Shown here in pieces: positions 13,780 to 24,480 of a stretch of DNA of 64,000 bases. Where the stretch lies: assembly GCA_003342895.1 (NCBI GenBank), contig PTFA01000278.1, positions 649,420-713,419 of the forward strand, read 5' to 3'. Position 1 is the stretch's first letter. Every line of letters starts with the position of its first letter. The position numbers and the translations under genes are program-made. The notes under the pieces are model-generated. The model searched no databases, was not told where the DNA came from, and saw nothing but the letters and a program-made list of their open reading frames with translations. The DNA comes from Casuarius casuarius. Lineage: Eukaryota; Chordata; Aves; Casuariiformes; Casuariidae.

Positions 13780-14340
13780 CTTGTTTGATGNTCAAGTGTA
13801 ATTCATTTTTATGAGACCATGTTCTCTTCCTTTCATTAGAGGGCAAATTACCGCATGGGTTATGTGATAGGCGGTTATGCGAGGGTGTATATCACATGCC
13901 GACGTCGTCACTGTGCACTTGGCCTTTAGAGCTGTAGATTGCAGGTTATAGTCTGCTCCCATATGCCTCACCTGAGTCAACATGCTGTAATGCAGAGTAA
14001 GTGAACTNCCAAGTGCTGCTGCTCTTTTCATGATGTCAAGTTGCTAATCCACATAATAATGCTGCTAAGGGTTGTCTACAGTACTNCTTGAATTNAACTG
14101 TGGAGTAATATGTGCTGCATTGGACGGTTCTGGGATAAAATAACAGGTTCAAATCAGATTACTGTACATTGTGGATGCCGGTTATATTATGAATAGCCTT
14201 ACAGAATGTATCAATAGTCACACAAACGCATCAGTCGCTTCATATCAAATCACCCAGCAGCACTGTAATCCCTCTCTTTCATGTTGTATCTGCACATCCA
14301 GCTCCAGTGCTCACCAGGGTCACGGACAAAACCACCTGAA
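13780..14340. promoter_or_regulatory. Candidate conserved non-coding regulatory element
   Basis: CpGs are rare in most of this window, yet 13851-13907 holds at least six, ending in the perfect palindrome CGACGTCG at 13900-13907 with a CRE-like ACGT core. Downstream, CACCTG (E-box, 13969-13974) overlaps TGAGTCA (AP-1 site, 13973-13979). The rest of the stretch is complex sequence without simple repeats. CpG retention in AT-rich DNA plus overlapping consensus sites fits an enhancer or unmethylated element. The motif matches are seen in the sequence and the regulatory role is inferred. Cross-species alignment would decide. Confidence 0.35.
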
Positions 14341-14647
14341 AACATTTCATTTTTCAGATGACAGTAAGATGACATATGAATACTTTTTAGGAAAACTTTC
14401 AAGTTTTTTCTTGATTTTCTCAGCCTCATTCTCTCCTGGGATACACATGTGTAATGCAGGCTGGGGGAAAGGGAAAAAAGATTCTTCTTATGCAGAGGAG
14501 ACAACTCCATCCTTTCTGCAGCTGAGGAAAAGGCCTGAGGGTGTTATGCGACAACCTTGCAGGCACTGGAAGAGAAGCAGCTGTATGTGCAGAAAGAAGC
14601 AGAAAAGACCTCCTGTTTTGTTTGCATTTGGGGAATTCTTGAATTAA
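14171..14647 (+). other. Longest open frame in the window, probably chance
   Basis: The frame runs 158 codons from an ATG at 14171 through the candidate conserved element. The translation has many S, C and H residues and a hydrophobic patch near residues 75-95 (FLGKLSSFFLIFSASFSPGI), but no family motif. An 86-codon frame lies antisense at 14250-14510. A single-exon gene without an upstream CpG promoter is unlikely, and the frame is better explained by sequence constraint or chance. RNA-seq from brain or embryo would test it. Confidence 0.25.
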
Positions 14648-14669
14648 CAGATTAAAACAGGAAATGCAA

Positions 14670-14800
14670 TGTGGTGCAACAGACAGTAAAACAAAAATTC
14701 AGAAGACCCAGTTTATAGCTAAGCTTTGGCTCCTGAGCTGCTGCGTGACCTTGAGAGAGTGACTTATTCTTTCTGTATTACCAGAGATAAAATCCTGAAG
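14670..14800 (+). mobile_element. MIR/CORE-SINE-like relic
   Basis: The order of blocks matches the conserved middle of MIR-type SINEs in sense orientation: ttcagaagacccagttta (compare 'caggagacctgggttct'), then gctgctgcgtgaccttgag (compare 'gctgtgtgaccttggg'), then gtgacttattctttctgt (compare 'gtcacttaacctctctgt'). This is the best preserved of the SINE scraps in the window. Old MIR-like copies are known across amniotes and are scarce in birds. No target-site duplication is recognisable, as expected at this age. Confidence 0.6.
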
Positions 14801-15699
14801 TCAATAGAAACCAACATTTCTTGGCATCAGCGCTGATGTAGGGCCTCGCACAACAAGGCCTTCATCTCATTTTAGCTCTAGATGTGATTATANTTATGTT
14901 GCTAATAATGCTATAACCGAACACATCCAGTAAGCTGGTCAGACTTGGCAGGCTTCCTGAGGTCGCATGTCCTAACACGAGCAGTAAGGGGTGTGTTTGG
15001 AGTGGGAATAATCAGTTGTGAATCCTGTTGAAACCTTCATCAGCTTTTACACTTGCCACATCTTCAAAAACACATTCCTTTGAAAGGAAGAATGAGAAAG
15101 GGAGAAGCAAAACACTGAAGAATATTTTCAGGAGAAAAAAAGGAAATTGCAAGACTCAAGCTACTTATGACTTAATCAAGGTAATACATAAATATATGTC
15201 ATTTCAAGTGTGTGGTGAACTTCTTGTTTGATTTCAAGTTGCATAGCCTGCATCATTCATTGTGCAGTGGCATTTCTATAGTGTGCTTCATCAGAAATCC
15301 TTAATTTGGAAAACTATGCACCCAACTAAATTTCATTAAATCCACTTTCCTCACCAAGTCAAACGGCTTTACTTTGATCACTGACATAGTGTGATGGCTT
15401 ATGTGGAGAGAATCAATATTGTGAAAAGAGTAAGAAAGATGCTTTCCCCACCTCACCCTTCATATAAGTCAAAGCCAACGGCAGCAGAGTTGTATTCATG
15501 ACTGGGCAGTTGAAGAACAATATCTATTCTGTTTATATGCATTTCAGATGGGGAGGACTTCAGCTAGGTTTCAGTGGTATGATCCTAAGGGAAATTATTA
15601 AAAACAGCAGTGTTATAAANAGATTTTTCAAATTAATAATGATAAAAAAACTACAACAGCATCCTTTTAAATGATAGCTGGAAAAAAACACTTGCTCTG

Positions 15700-15739
15700 G
15701 TGTTTATTTAATCTCATTTAACCAGTGTTTATTTAGTCT
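15700..15739. repeat. 15-base direct repeat, two copies
   Basis: gtgtttatttaatct at 15700-15714 recurs as gtgtttatttagtct at 15725-15739 with one mismatch. The copies are 25 bases apart start to start. This is probably a small local duplication with no assigned function. Confidence 0.8.
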
Positions 15740-16574
15740 TAGATGTCAAATAAGAGTAAGAGGAATCTTTCTTCCTTTTCTCAAGCACAGTATGAAAGCA
15801 ATTTTGGAATAATACGCACAGTTGTTATGCAAAGTCAGTCAGAAACCACAGCTGAACTGATTACCTTCAGAAGATTGATCTAAGAAGAGTCTGGTGTTAG
15901 TTTTTCCCCTTGTTAAGTTTTTTCAGTGGAAGAACTTCAGGTTTTCTTTCCTATTTCATGTGTTGCCATTTTTTTTAAGCGAGGCAAGTAGAGAATAGAG
16001 GCTGGGAAAGTGTGAAAAAAGTTCCCAATATTAATAAAACACTTCTTTTCTGTTTTCTTGGGAAACAGAAAGAGAGATTTATTATTTTGGTTTTATTTAC
16101 CTGTTTGGGTGGAACTGAAGAGGGACCAATGCTGAGATGAAACACAAGTTTTAGAGTAGAATAAGANCTGCCAAAATATTTGTTCATTTTGTTGAGGTGA
16201 GCTATCTGAACATGGCCTTGACGTGGCGATTTCCGTATTTGCTGAATATCTGAGAATTAGCTTTTGGTCTTTCTGTTTTACCCAAAGCCTGATATTCCAG
16301 GAACCCGGCCCACAGTATTAAGCCTGCTATGACATCATGCAGTCATACCTCATTAGCTAAACAAATGATCCCAGTCCAACACTCAGTTCCAGAAACAAAT
16401 TAATTCCTTTTACTGCTCAAGACATCACAGAAAATGGGACTGTCTCTCATTTGACAAGCCCTCCCCAAGCAATGTTATTCCCCAGTATAAAAATAATCTT
16501 TCTCAACAGTTACTTTCCAGCATAATTTTTCTTGTACTGAATTCAGCTATCCTGTGCATCCAGAGCCCAGGAGG

Positions 16575-16650
16575 AACCACTAGGTCAAGAAATGGGACCC
16601 GAGCCCAGCTGTTAGAGCAACCACCACTAGGAAGAGGCACTACCAGACAG
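16575..16650 (-). mobile_element. Possible tRNA-derived SINE head fragment
   Basis: The plus strand reads aatgggacccgagcccagct, then gttagagcaaccaccactagg. This follows the reverse-complemented head of MIR-like SINEs, where a 'gattcgaaccca' B-box remnant is followed by 'gctctaaccactagg'. The match is short and could be chance, but sense and antisense scraps of the same family occur elsewhere in the window. Confidence 0.35.
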
Positions 16651-19600
16651 CATACATTGGGCAAGGCTTCGATATTTTTTCTCCTTTTTCCTCTTTTTAT
16701 TATACTTCTTTAATCCTCTCTCACCTTCCTTTAAAATAAATATATTATACAACAACTTCTGAAAACAGCCACCTACTTTTTTCTTACTGCTCTTCATTCA
16801 TTAGGAAAGAGAAATGCTCAAGCAGAAGTATTAACAGCCAAGACACGGGACAAAAGTCTCATCCTGGTCCAGAGGACCAGGGTTATATTCATTAACATGC
16901 AAGAGGTCAGTGATGGAAACACTGTCAATTAGGATTTACTTACTACCCCTAGCTGGGCATGACTTGCCCAGATCTATACTAACCAGTTAGTGTCAGCTAA
17001 CTTACTGCTTAAAAAATCTGAAACATCTAGAACAGAAAAGACCCATGACTGTTGCTTCTAAGGAAGGAGTGGCTTNCTTAAGGTGAACAGATTCTTTGAT
17101 GACTGTAAAATTATAAGGAGAAAGCAACTGCTAATTCCAAGGCATCTACTTAACTGGGTACATCATACACCATGAAATTACAGAGCTACTCTGCAATATT
17201 TCTAATAGCATTTGTATCAGGTGATAGAACATTTCTATGTATTTTAAATGAGCTGTATCACTTTATAATACTCTGGTGTTTTAAATTAGCAAAAATAATG
17301 CAAAGCAAGGAAAAAAAAACGCGCAACCCAATAATCCTCTGATTTAATTGTACATCAACACAAAAAGAAAAAAAATGGAAACACACCATCCTGATGATTC
17401 TGAGTAGCCAGTTAGTTTAAGCAAAAGCTCTGTAAATGGTTTCCCGTATGCCACTTATTGGACAAATTGAAGATTTCTCGGTATTAGAGACCTTGGACTT
17501 TCTTTTTTGTTTTCAGGACTCAGCTGAACAGACTATAGACCACCTGAAAGACAGATGGATGCTTTTGTAAAGTTCCCTTCCTTCTGCCTTTTCACTGAAA
17601 GGTAGATTTTCCTGCAATGATGCCAACATTGTCCTTCTTAGTCATCAAACCCATAATAAAGTTGGGCTGCTAATTTACTTCTCCTCCATACCTGGAACAC
17701 AACACAGCTGTTGATCAGCTAACGTGCAGCACTAACTGGCAGCAANTAGAGAAATTATTTAACATTTGAAGTAATAGGTTCTGATCTGCTGAAATAACAT
17801 TGGAAACACCTCTCTAAAAGTGATGCAAAGGTTCAGGGGACTCAGAAGTCTGTTCAGTATGACCAGAAAGTGGATGACCCGCATTTCTTATCAGCTGACA
17901 GAGTACTTACTGGGAAGCCTTGAGAAAGGAGAAGGTTCAACATTGCATTTATATTTTGAGCATCCAGACTTCTATGACCCAACTAGAGTAATGAAGCAGT
18001 TGCTATTTGCCAGCTTCAACAATACACAAGTCTGACCCCGTTATATCTAATAAAGTTAACAAGACCCTCTACTTTTTTCCAGGCCAACATAGAGAAATGT
18101 ATATTTTATATACTTCCTGAAAATAAGTCATAATGCTAAGAAACAGACAAACTCTGCTCGTGCAATAAACCTACATAAAATAATGACTAATAATCAAGGT
18201 CTTGCACTTGTCTAGACTGTCCAAAAGAAGAGCAGTCAAAAAGTCACCAAAATGTTTTGTTGTTTAGATTGATTTTCAATCCATCTATTTTAAGGAATTG
18301 AGTCCACTGATAGTTTGAAGGTCAAGCATCTCTTATTTCAAGAGCTCTAAAGGGATTCCTCCCAGATTTTCTTTCACCCAGTGACTTCAAACCACACATA
18401 TGCTTTCCACTGTCCTTGAAAGTTTTTAGAAAACACTATAGTTTATACTCCTATCAATCTAGAGTTAGCTATTCTGGTATGTTACTTCGGGGTTAAATGG
18501 TAAATATAGGCCACTTCTGTTAAATTAGATAGTGCTGTCTNTGCTCTCTAGTGATTTCCCTGCATAATAATGCAGTTGCTTTGGGGACTCAAATTCTNCC
18601 ATAAGGTCACTCTCTGCCAGCTCCTTTCCAGGCAGTTTGAGTGATCCCCTTCACAACATACCCTAACTGGTAGCAGTTTTCTCTCTGGACNGCTTGCTTT
18701 ACTGTTAATTTCTGCTTTCAAACCTTTAATTTAATCAGTGCTGGCCTCCANTTCCCTTATCTCATTTATTAGAGAATTACCTTCTGAGACTCCATTTCTC
18801 TCGAGAGGAAACGCCGCTTCACTTTTCCGCTTTGTATAGACTAATTGTTCAGATTAAACTTTATTTCCTTATCAAAAGCATTCCGTTTCCTAACTCCATT
18901 TCTCTACCCCATTCGTTATAGCAGCATGAGCAAGTAAGATCTCATGTGCAAATGGATTACCTGTTAAGCAGCACCACAGAACAGAGTTACTATGTAATTA
19001 TATCAAAACTGAATGGAGAAATAGGTTTCACACAAAAACATGGCCATTCCTTGTCACTGAAGCGGGTTTTTGTTTGCCAAAATGTTGTCTCAGATCAATA
19101 TCATAAANAATGAAATACTNTGTTTGTGCTCAGTTACAACTTCANTCCTTCCTTTCCTTCANTGCTCTCTGTTTAAATTATACTTGCTCTCTGTTAAATC
19201 AAACTTCTGCATCTTAACTGTCCCTCAAGTGGGGGATTCCAATCTGCCTTACTACTTTTCTCCAAAAACATTATTCTGATTGTGGTGTCTTTCAGCCCCT
19301 TTCTTGCTCTTCTAAAGGTGCAGTTTGAGAATTTAGACAGTTCCTGGATTTTCCAGCAATTATGCTCTTTTGCCGTGGCATATCTAATTGTACCTTAGTA
19401 TTTTGTGGCTTTAGCAAACAAAGAGAACTACTACTACTCCTTAGCTTCCTGACAACATGCAAGTAGAACAAAATAGTCTTCTCCTATCTTTCTGTTGCAA
19501 CCTACTCCAGAAACATGCAGATCATCAAATATCTCTTGAATATCTAAAGTTACTGAAAAAAATCTTGCCTCCATATGAAAGTCCTCTAACCACATTGTCA

Positions 19601-20090
19601 AAAGGCTTGCAGACATGTAACCTTTCCTAACACTGCTGAGAGCTGCTAGAAGTCAGGAGGTGCACATGCTTAGCTATACTTAGGTGAAGTATTTGTGAAC
19701 TACCACAAAAAAAAGCCTTTTCTGCTTTCAGTTATTTCTAGCATGTNTTCCTGGGACAATGCACAGCAGGTTCTGCATTAGGTGGTTTCTTAGATNCTTT
19801 TTTAGAGAGAAAAATACCTTCCCAGTTCAGCCCGTCCTGACTGGTTCAGCATACGTTGCACCTCTGATAGCCATTTAAAGTTGACATTAAAAATGGACTA
19901 TTTTAGAAATGCTTTTAGAGAATAATACACATGCAGAGCTTACACAAACCTCATTGTTACAGTCTCTTCTGTGGTTGTGCCCTGTTCCCTGCTCTATTTC
20001 TTCTGAATAATCCTGGGCTTCAAGGAAGGGGGGGGGGAAGTTTTGCATTCCATGTTGTCCTCTTTATCTATGCATTTAGGAATCTGTTTG

Positions 20091-20133
20091 TGCATATATA
20101 TACATATGTGTTTATGTTCATATATGTACATGT
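20091..20133. repeat. AT-rich alternating purine-pyrimidine patch
   Basis: Bases 20091-20111 and 20119-20133 alternate strictly between purine and pyrimidine, mostly AT with TG and CA steps. This is a degenerate dinucleotide microsatellite. No gene adjoins it. Confidence 0.7.
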
Positions 20134-20719
20134 TTATACACAGTTTAAGCTTTGAGTGCTGTACAAACTTGTCAAGATTGCACACTAGTGACTCTTACAT
20201 ACAGATACGTCACCTAAATACTTGTTCCTTAGTTAAGTTTGTCCTTCTGAACACTCATATGAATGTTATAAAGGGAAGTATTAGTTCTTTTTATTTCTAC
20301 CCCACAATTACATAAGTTGAACACTTTTAAGAGTCTCAAGCAACTATGCCAGTAAAGGAAAACTTGAGCAACTGCTACCATATTCGCAGCCTCTCCAGTA
20401 AGGCAAAATGAAGAAAAGCTTTCAGTCACCTCATCCTTAAAGTCAATCTCAAATATATCTTGTTAACCCTGAGCCATCAAATGTATCCATTGATTAGGTG
20501 CTTCATCACACAGATATTTGTACTNGTTAGCATCAGGCATCCATTTTCATATATTAGCAGCCATAAGGTTGCCAAACATGAGCTTTGAAAATATCTTAAA
20601 AACATGGCCTGACTTCACAAACCTCTTATAATGTTGTAAACATCCTTATTAATCAGTTTATAAATATGTAAAATGTGAATGCAGTGCAAGATCTTATTAC
20701 TCCATTAACACAGGCTATA

Positions 20720-21010
20720 TACCTTCTTACATGAAGATAGATCATTATACTCCTACGAACATGACAGCAATTTCTGCTGCAACACACGCTTTTATGTGGG
20801 TTATAAAAGCTAACAAAATTTCAGCTAGGTCACTCGAAAGCCTAATTGATTTCCCTTTTTGTACTTCCATGGCTATTACTGCTAAAAGCCTTACGCAAGT
20901 GTCTGAGCATAGCCGATTTTGAATGAAGTTGTTACAGACTTAAGTGATATCTTTGTAATTAGAATGCCCTGTAAGTTACTATAGTTCACGTACAACCTAA
21001 AGCACCTCTA
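20720..21010. promoter_or_regulatory. Candidate conserved non-coding element
   Basis: Complex AT-rich sequence without simple repeats carries a nuclear-receptor half-site AGGTCA at 20827-20832, a homeodomain-type TAATTG at 20843-20848, and scattered CpGs at positions such as 20787-20788 and 20835-20836. A 63-codon frame covers part of it but has AT-ending codons and no family match. The enhancer call is inference from motif clustering and needs alignment to other birds. Confidence 0.25.
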
Positions 21011-22658
21011 GCACCCAAATGTATGCTCGGCTAACATATTTACCTCCTCAGCCCCTGGTATTTTATCCCCGTTTTAGAGACTGGAACTGAGGCACAGTCA
21101 CACAATAAACCAGGACTAGTACTTGTTTTATTTTATCAGTTTCTCTTGCTAATAGCCGCTGGCAGAACTATTCATGTTCCATAATACATGTTGCTGCTTT
21201 TAAAACATCTCAGCACTGTCCCAGTCTAGGACCTGTTCTTACCTCACTGATATAATGACAGATGAAATATCTAAGATGTCTTCTCTTCCTCGAAGTTATC
21301 TATTAGATGATCTTTCAGATAAAAATAGCCTAGAAAGAATCAGAAAGTCAAGGGCNGGAAGGCACAACATTCAATAAAGATCCAAACTGCATAAACATTT
21401 CTTGATCATTCACCNAAATAAAAAGCAAAAACCTGGAGCAGTTNAATATACCTGCCTCCCTATATGACATTACCAATACTACTATAATTAAGTGATTTCT
21501 CCTCCTTCTCCCTCCTACAAAAACCTCCTGACACAAACACACAGAAACCTCTGAAGCTTAAAATGTGCCACCCTGGGGAGGAAGGTATCTGTGTCTTATG
21601 GCCAGCTCACTGGGTGAACAGCAAGGAATTTCCTTATTTGTANTTGTGAAGCTCTCCTACAAAGCAGGACAGCGAGGACCTCTTATTTTTACAAGCCTTT
21701 TACTGTCAAAATTCCATATTTCAGAGAGTTCTAGAAACATAGCAAGTTTGAACACATTTTTCTGAACTTGTCATCACACACAACTTTTACCAAGAACAAA
21801 CCTTCATAGAGTCTTGCTAGAAGTGACTAATAACATTTACACTAGGAAGGATGCATCAGCNTGCAAGGAACAGCAAAACATGAAACAGAAGTTCAAAATT
21901 AAACATAGCAAAGCACACTTAAAATGACTTGCAGCTCTCTACAAAAGGAAGCTCAAAATGAAAATGGCAGAAAGATTTTTCCTGCTCTGTTTATCCAGAA
22001 AAAGTTATTGATTTCCATTAGTCTTATATTAACATCTTTACTGACACCTCATTCCCGATGTGTTTTGATTTTAACATTTTTCCATTCTTTGAAGCTTCAA
22101 GATACATGCATCAATCTTGAAGTCGATTAATGCGTAAATGGGTTCCTTTGCAATTCCCCTCCTTGAAGAAGCCTGACATGCAAAATATACTCATCTGCTG
22201 TTTTAATCCAGTATGGCCACATTTCACCTAACATTCNACAGAGNGGANANAAGNCAGGATTCCTCTGCTTCANGGTACAGATTTCTTCTTAAGCTTCNAG
22301 CATCAGAATACTCCTGTCTCATATTTTACCCAATAAAAGATAGGATGCTTACATATTATTTCACGCATTATACACACTTTAACTTTGCAGTAAGAAGTCA
22401 CACAGACTGAATGGTTCTTGCCAGGGGTGAAGGTTGTCCCTGCCAGAGCACCCGGTCTCCTCTTGACCTGACTCCATTACTCCCAAGGATGTCCAAGATC
22501 AAGTTGCTTCTTTAATTACAATTAGCTTGGAAAGCATTTGCCTTATTTACCTTTCACAGCTAACAATCATAACCAATGTCAGCTCACATGCAGAGATGAG
22601 CAGGGCAGGGATATACAAAGCATTAAGTGGGTGATATTTTATGCATTATTTCGTATGA
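21011..22658. other. Non-coding stretch, no gene recognised
   Basis: Open frames are all below 70 codons and carry no domains. An antisense SINE tail lies at 21061-21122. Ns cluster at 22237-22298, where short Ns interrupt otherwise readable sequence. No RNA gene or promoter signal was seen. The last 120 bases lead directly into the GC-rich exon-like segment and include a pyrimidine-leaning run that could serve as a weak splice acceptor tract. Confidence 0.7.
21061..21122 (-). mobile_element. MIR/L2-like SINE tail fragment
   Basis: The plus strand reads ttttatccccgttttagaga, then ctggaactgaggcacag, then tcacacaataaacc. These are three blocks in the order of the reverse-complemented MIR tail ('ttatccccattttacagatg', 'ggaactgaggcacag', 'ggtcacacagcaagt'). 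The middle 'gaggttaagtgacttgccc' part appears deleted. It is the clearest of the three antisense scraps. Confidence 0.55.
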
Positions 22659-22742
22659 CCTCACCCGCTGAGCGGCCACTGCCTGGCCGTGGAGTCCGGG
22701 GTGACCAGCTACTCCATGCTCCTGCACAACGGCTCCCTGAAG
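22659..22742 (+). CDS. Orphan exon-like coding segment, unidentified protein
   Basis: From CTG at 22668 to AAG at 22740-22742, 25 consecutive codons all end in G or C. The translation runs LSGHCLAVESGVTSYSMLLH then NGSLK. The segment has five CpGs and sits in DNA that is clearly AT-richer on both sides. An in-frame TGA at 22656-22658 bounds it upstream. The frame drifts into AT-rich codons (GTT GAA CTA) after the AAG and ends at a TAA near 22782. A possible acceptor AG lies at 22671-22672 after a pyrimidine-leaning run, and AAG followed by gttgaa could be a weak donor, so a 70-base internal exon at 22673-22742 is conceivable. It could instead be a fragment of a retrocopy or a captured piece of a GC-rich gene. 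I do not recognise the family. Confidence 0.4.
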
Positions 22743-22784
22743 GTTGAACTACAGCTGTTACACACACACCTGAGCAAATTTTAA

Positions 22785-24339
22785 CCAGTGACCGGCCTAA
22801 GAGGAGAGCCATNCAGCATGTGTGAAAGGACTTGAATGAAGGCTGCTCTCAGAGGGAGCCTGCACAGTCCCACCGCAGTCATTAGAAGCCTTTACACCAC
22901 TCTAAAGAGTCCGGCTTTAATTCATAGGCGGCAAACCAGGTTGTAAGAAGAAATGCAGAAGCATATTAATCAAGAGGCCTTGATTAACAAACAGAAAACA
23001 TTTTCCCTGAAGGAAGAAACTGAAGCTGATGTTATTTTCAATCCTCATAAATGTATATTTGAGTCATGCTGTATTCTCCAATGATATTTAAACTTTGAAA
23101 AATATGCAGTTGCTTTAAGAAATTCTATTATTCTGATGATACCCTGAGGTTTATATGTAAAAATGCATGAAGAGTAGAGATGCACGTCTCCTAGGGTATC
23201 TCTTCAGAAATACCACATTATTCAGCGCCCTCGTCCCATGAATCACTAGCAGTTAATACACAGGAATAACTCTGTAAGCATAATGCTGTATATGTGGATG
23301 GAGTAAAAAACCCCAGTGAAACAAAACATGAAGCATCAGAAAAAGAACATCAGAATAAAGAGATTTAAGAGCTGTAGAAAACAGAACTCTGCTAACTTCN
23401 TCATTCTGATGCTTTTAAAGTAAATGAATGTCTAGTAAGTACTTAAAATAGCAGTATTTGCTTAAATGGATACAAGCAACTAACTTTATCTAGAAACAGT
23501 CAANCCAAAGTATGGACTAAATCAGGTGTAATGATTTCCGTCAGGCTGCTCTCAGATGAAGTACTCATGCCATATGGTGAAACTTACCCGAGAAGTCAGG
23601 TGACTGAGTGGAGTCTGGAGAAAGCAGTACCCTGCGAATAATTTCACTGATGGGAATCGCTACACAGACTGAGGTCAGACACCGTTGGGTGCATCTTCTC
23701 CAGAAAAAGATGCCACATTCCTTAACTTGTGAGCTGGAAAGCTGAGCTGAGCTCTGAGTTCTTCAGAAGTCTCTATGCTAATCCAGACTAAATCTATAAA
23801 CTATCTCGAACAAACCCCTTATGCNCAATGCATGGTGACCAATTGCTTTAACAGTCTCACTGAAAAAAACATATCACGTCTACATTGCTGAGACGCTCAA
23901 TTCTACCTCAGTCCCTTGTGGCTAATTTACAGCCATAANATATGCTTAATTTATCACCATTACAGGGGTTAGTGCAGGAACCATAGCTCCAGTGATATTG
24001 GAATTNGCTATAAAGAATCAGACCAAATCGCTTGTAAGGTGCCTTGTGCAAAATTAATAACCTCTTATTTNCCTCAGCCTTGTAAAACATTGCAGTTGTA
24101 GGTTTCTTATAAAATTTTTCTACCTATCTGTTTGCTTTAAGTACCCCTAAAGGAATTTTATCACAATACCCAGGGGAGCAAACAAATAATTGCAAATCAT
24201 GGGAATTGCCTTTCGAAAAACACTCATGATCTTGACTTTCTCACAGTTGAGAAGACCTCGGAGCTGACACCCAGAATGACTGCTTTCTGTCTGCAGCATA
24301 TGCGGAGAGGTCACTGCAGCAAACATTTCACAAGCAAGA
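22785..24339. other. Non-coding stretch flanking the exon-like segment
   Basis: No second exon-like patch with GC-ending codons appears in the 1.5 kb downstream, and open frames stay at or below about 60 codons. The sequence is AT-rich, complex and nearly free of simple repeats. If 22.66 kb is a real exon, its neighbouring exons lie outside this stretch or are too short to see. Confidence 0.65.
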
Positions 24340-24480
24340 GATTGGGTTCCCAGTTATATTACGCGACGCAAAACGTTCTGAGAAATCATTGACGCGGCTT
24401 CAGCGTGAACACAGAACGGTTTTCAAACCGCCCAGGCAAGGCAGGCAGACAGCTTTCCGCAGTCGAGCCATTTCTGCACC
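24340..24480. promoter_or_regulatory. Small CpG cluster, candidate regulatory element
   Basis: Bases 24361-24471 contain about eleven CpG dinucleotides in roughly 110 bases (for example acgcgacg at 24361-24368, gacgcgg at 24391-24397 and aaccgcc around 24427). Most surrounding kilobases have only a few. No TATA box or long frame starts here. A small unmethylated element, enhancer or distal promoter is the likeliest reading, and it is too short to be a classical CpG island. Bisulfite data or H3K4me3 marks would decide. Confidence 0.35.

Larger units (their letters stand above)
14801..20719. other. Non-coding stretch, no gene recognised
   Basis: The longest open frames are about 70-90 codons and occur on both strands without domain signatures. 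The 71-codon frame at 17820-18035 (plus) reads smoothly but belongs to no family I recognise and has AT-ending codons. Features of note are a 15-base direct repeat (15700-15714 and 15725-15739), a SINE-like scrap at 16575-16650, a ten-G run at 20028-20037 and an alternating purine-pyrimidine AT-rich patch at 20091-20133. No tRNA, snRNA or promoter is visible. Confidence 0.7.

Noticed and set aside
14146..14155. ggttcaaatc, similar to a tRNA B box
   Set aside because: No A box or cloverleaf arms at the right distance on the plus strand.
17820..18035. 71-codon plus frame with smooth amino-acid composition as an exon
   Set aside because: Codons are AT-ending like the background, no splice-like boundaries frame it, and I recognise no family.
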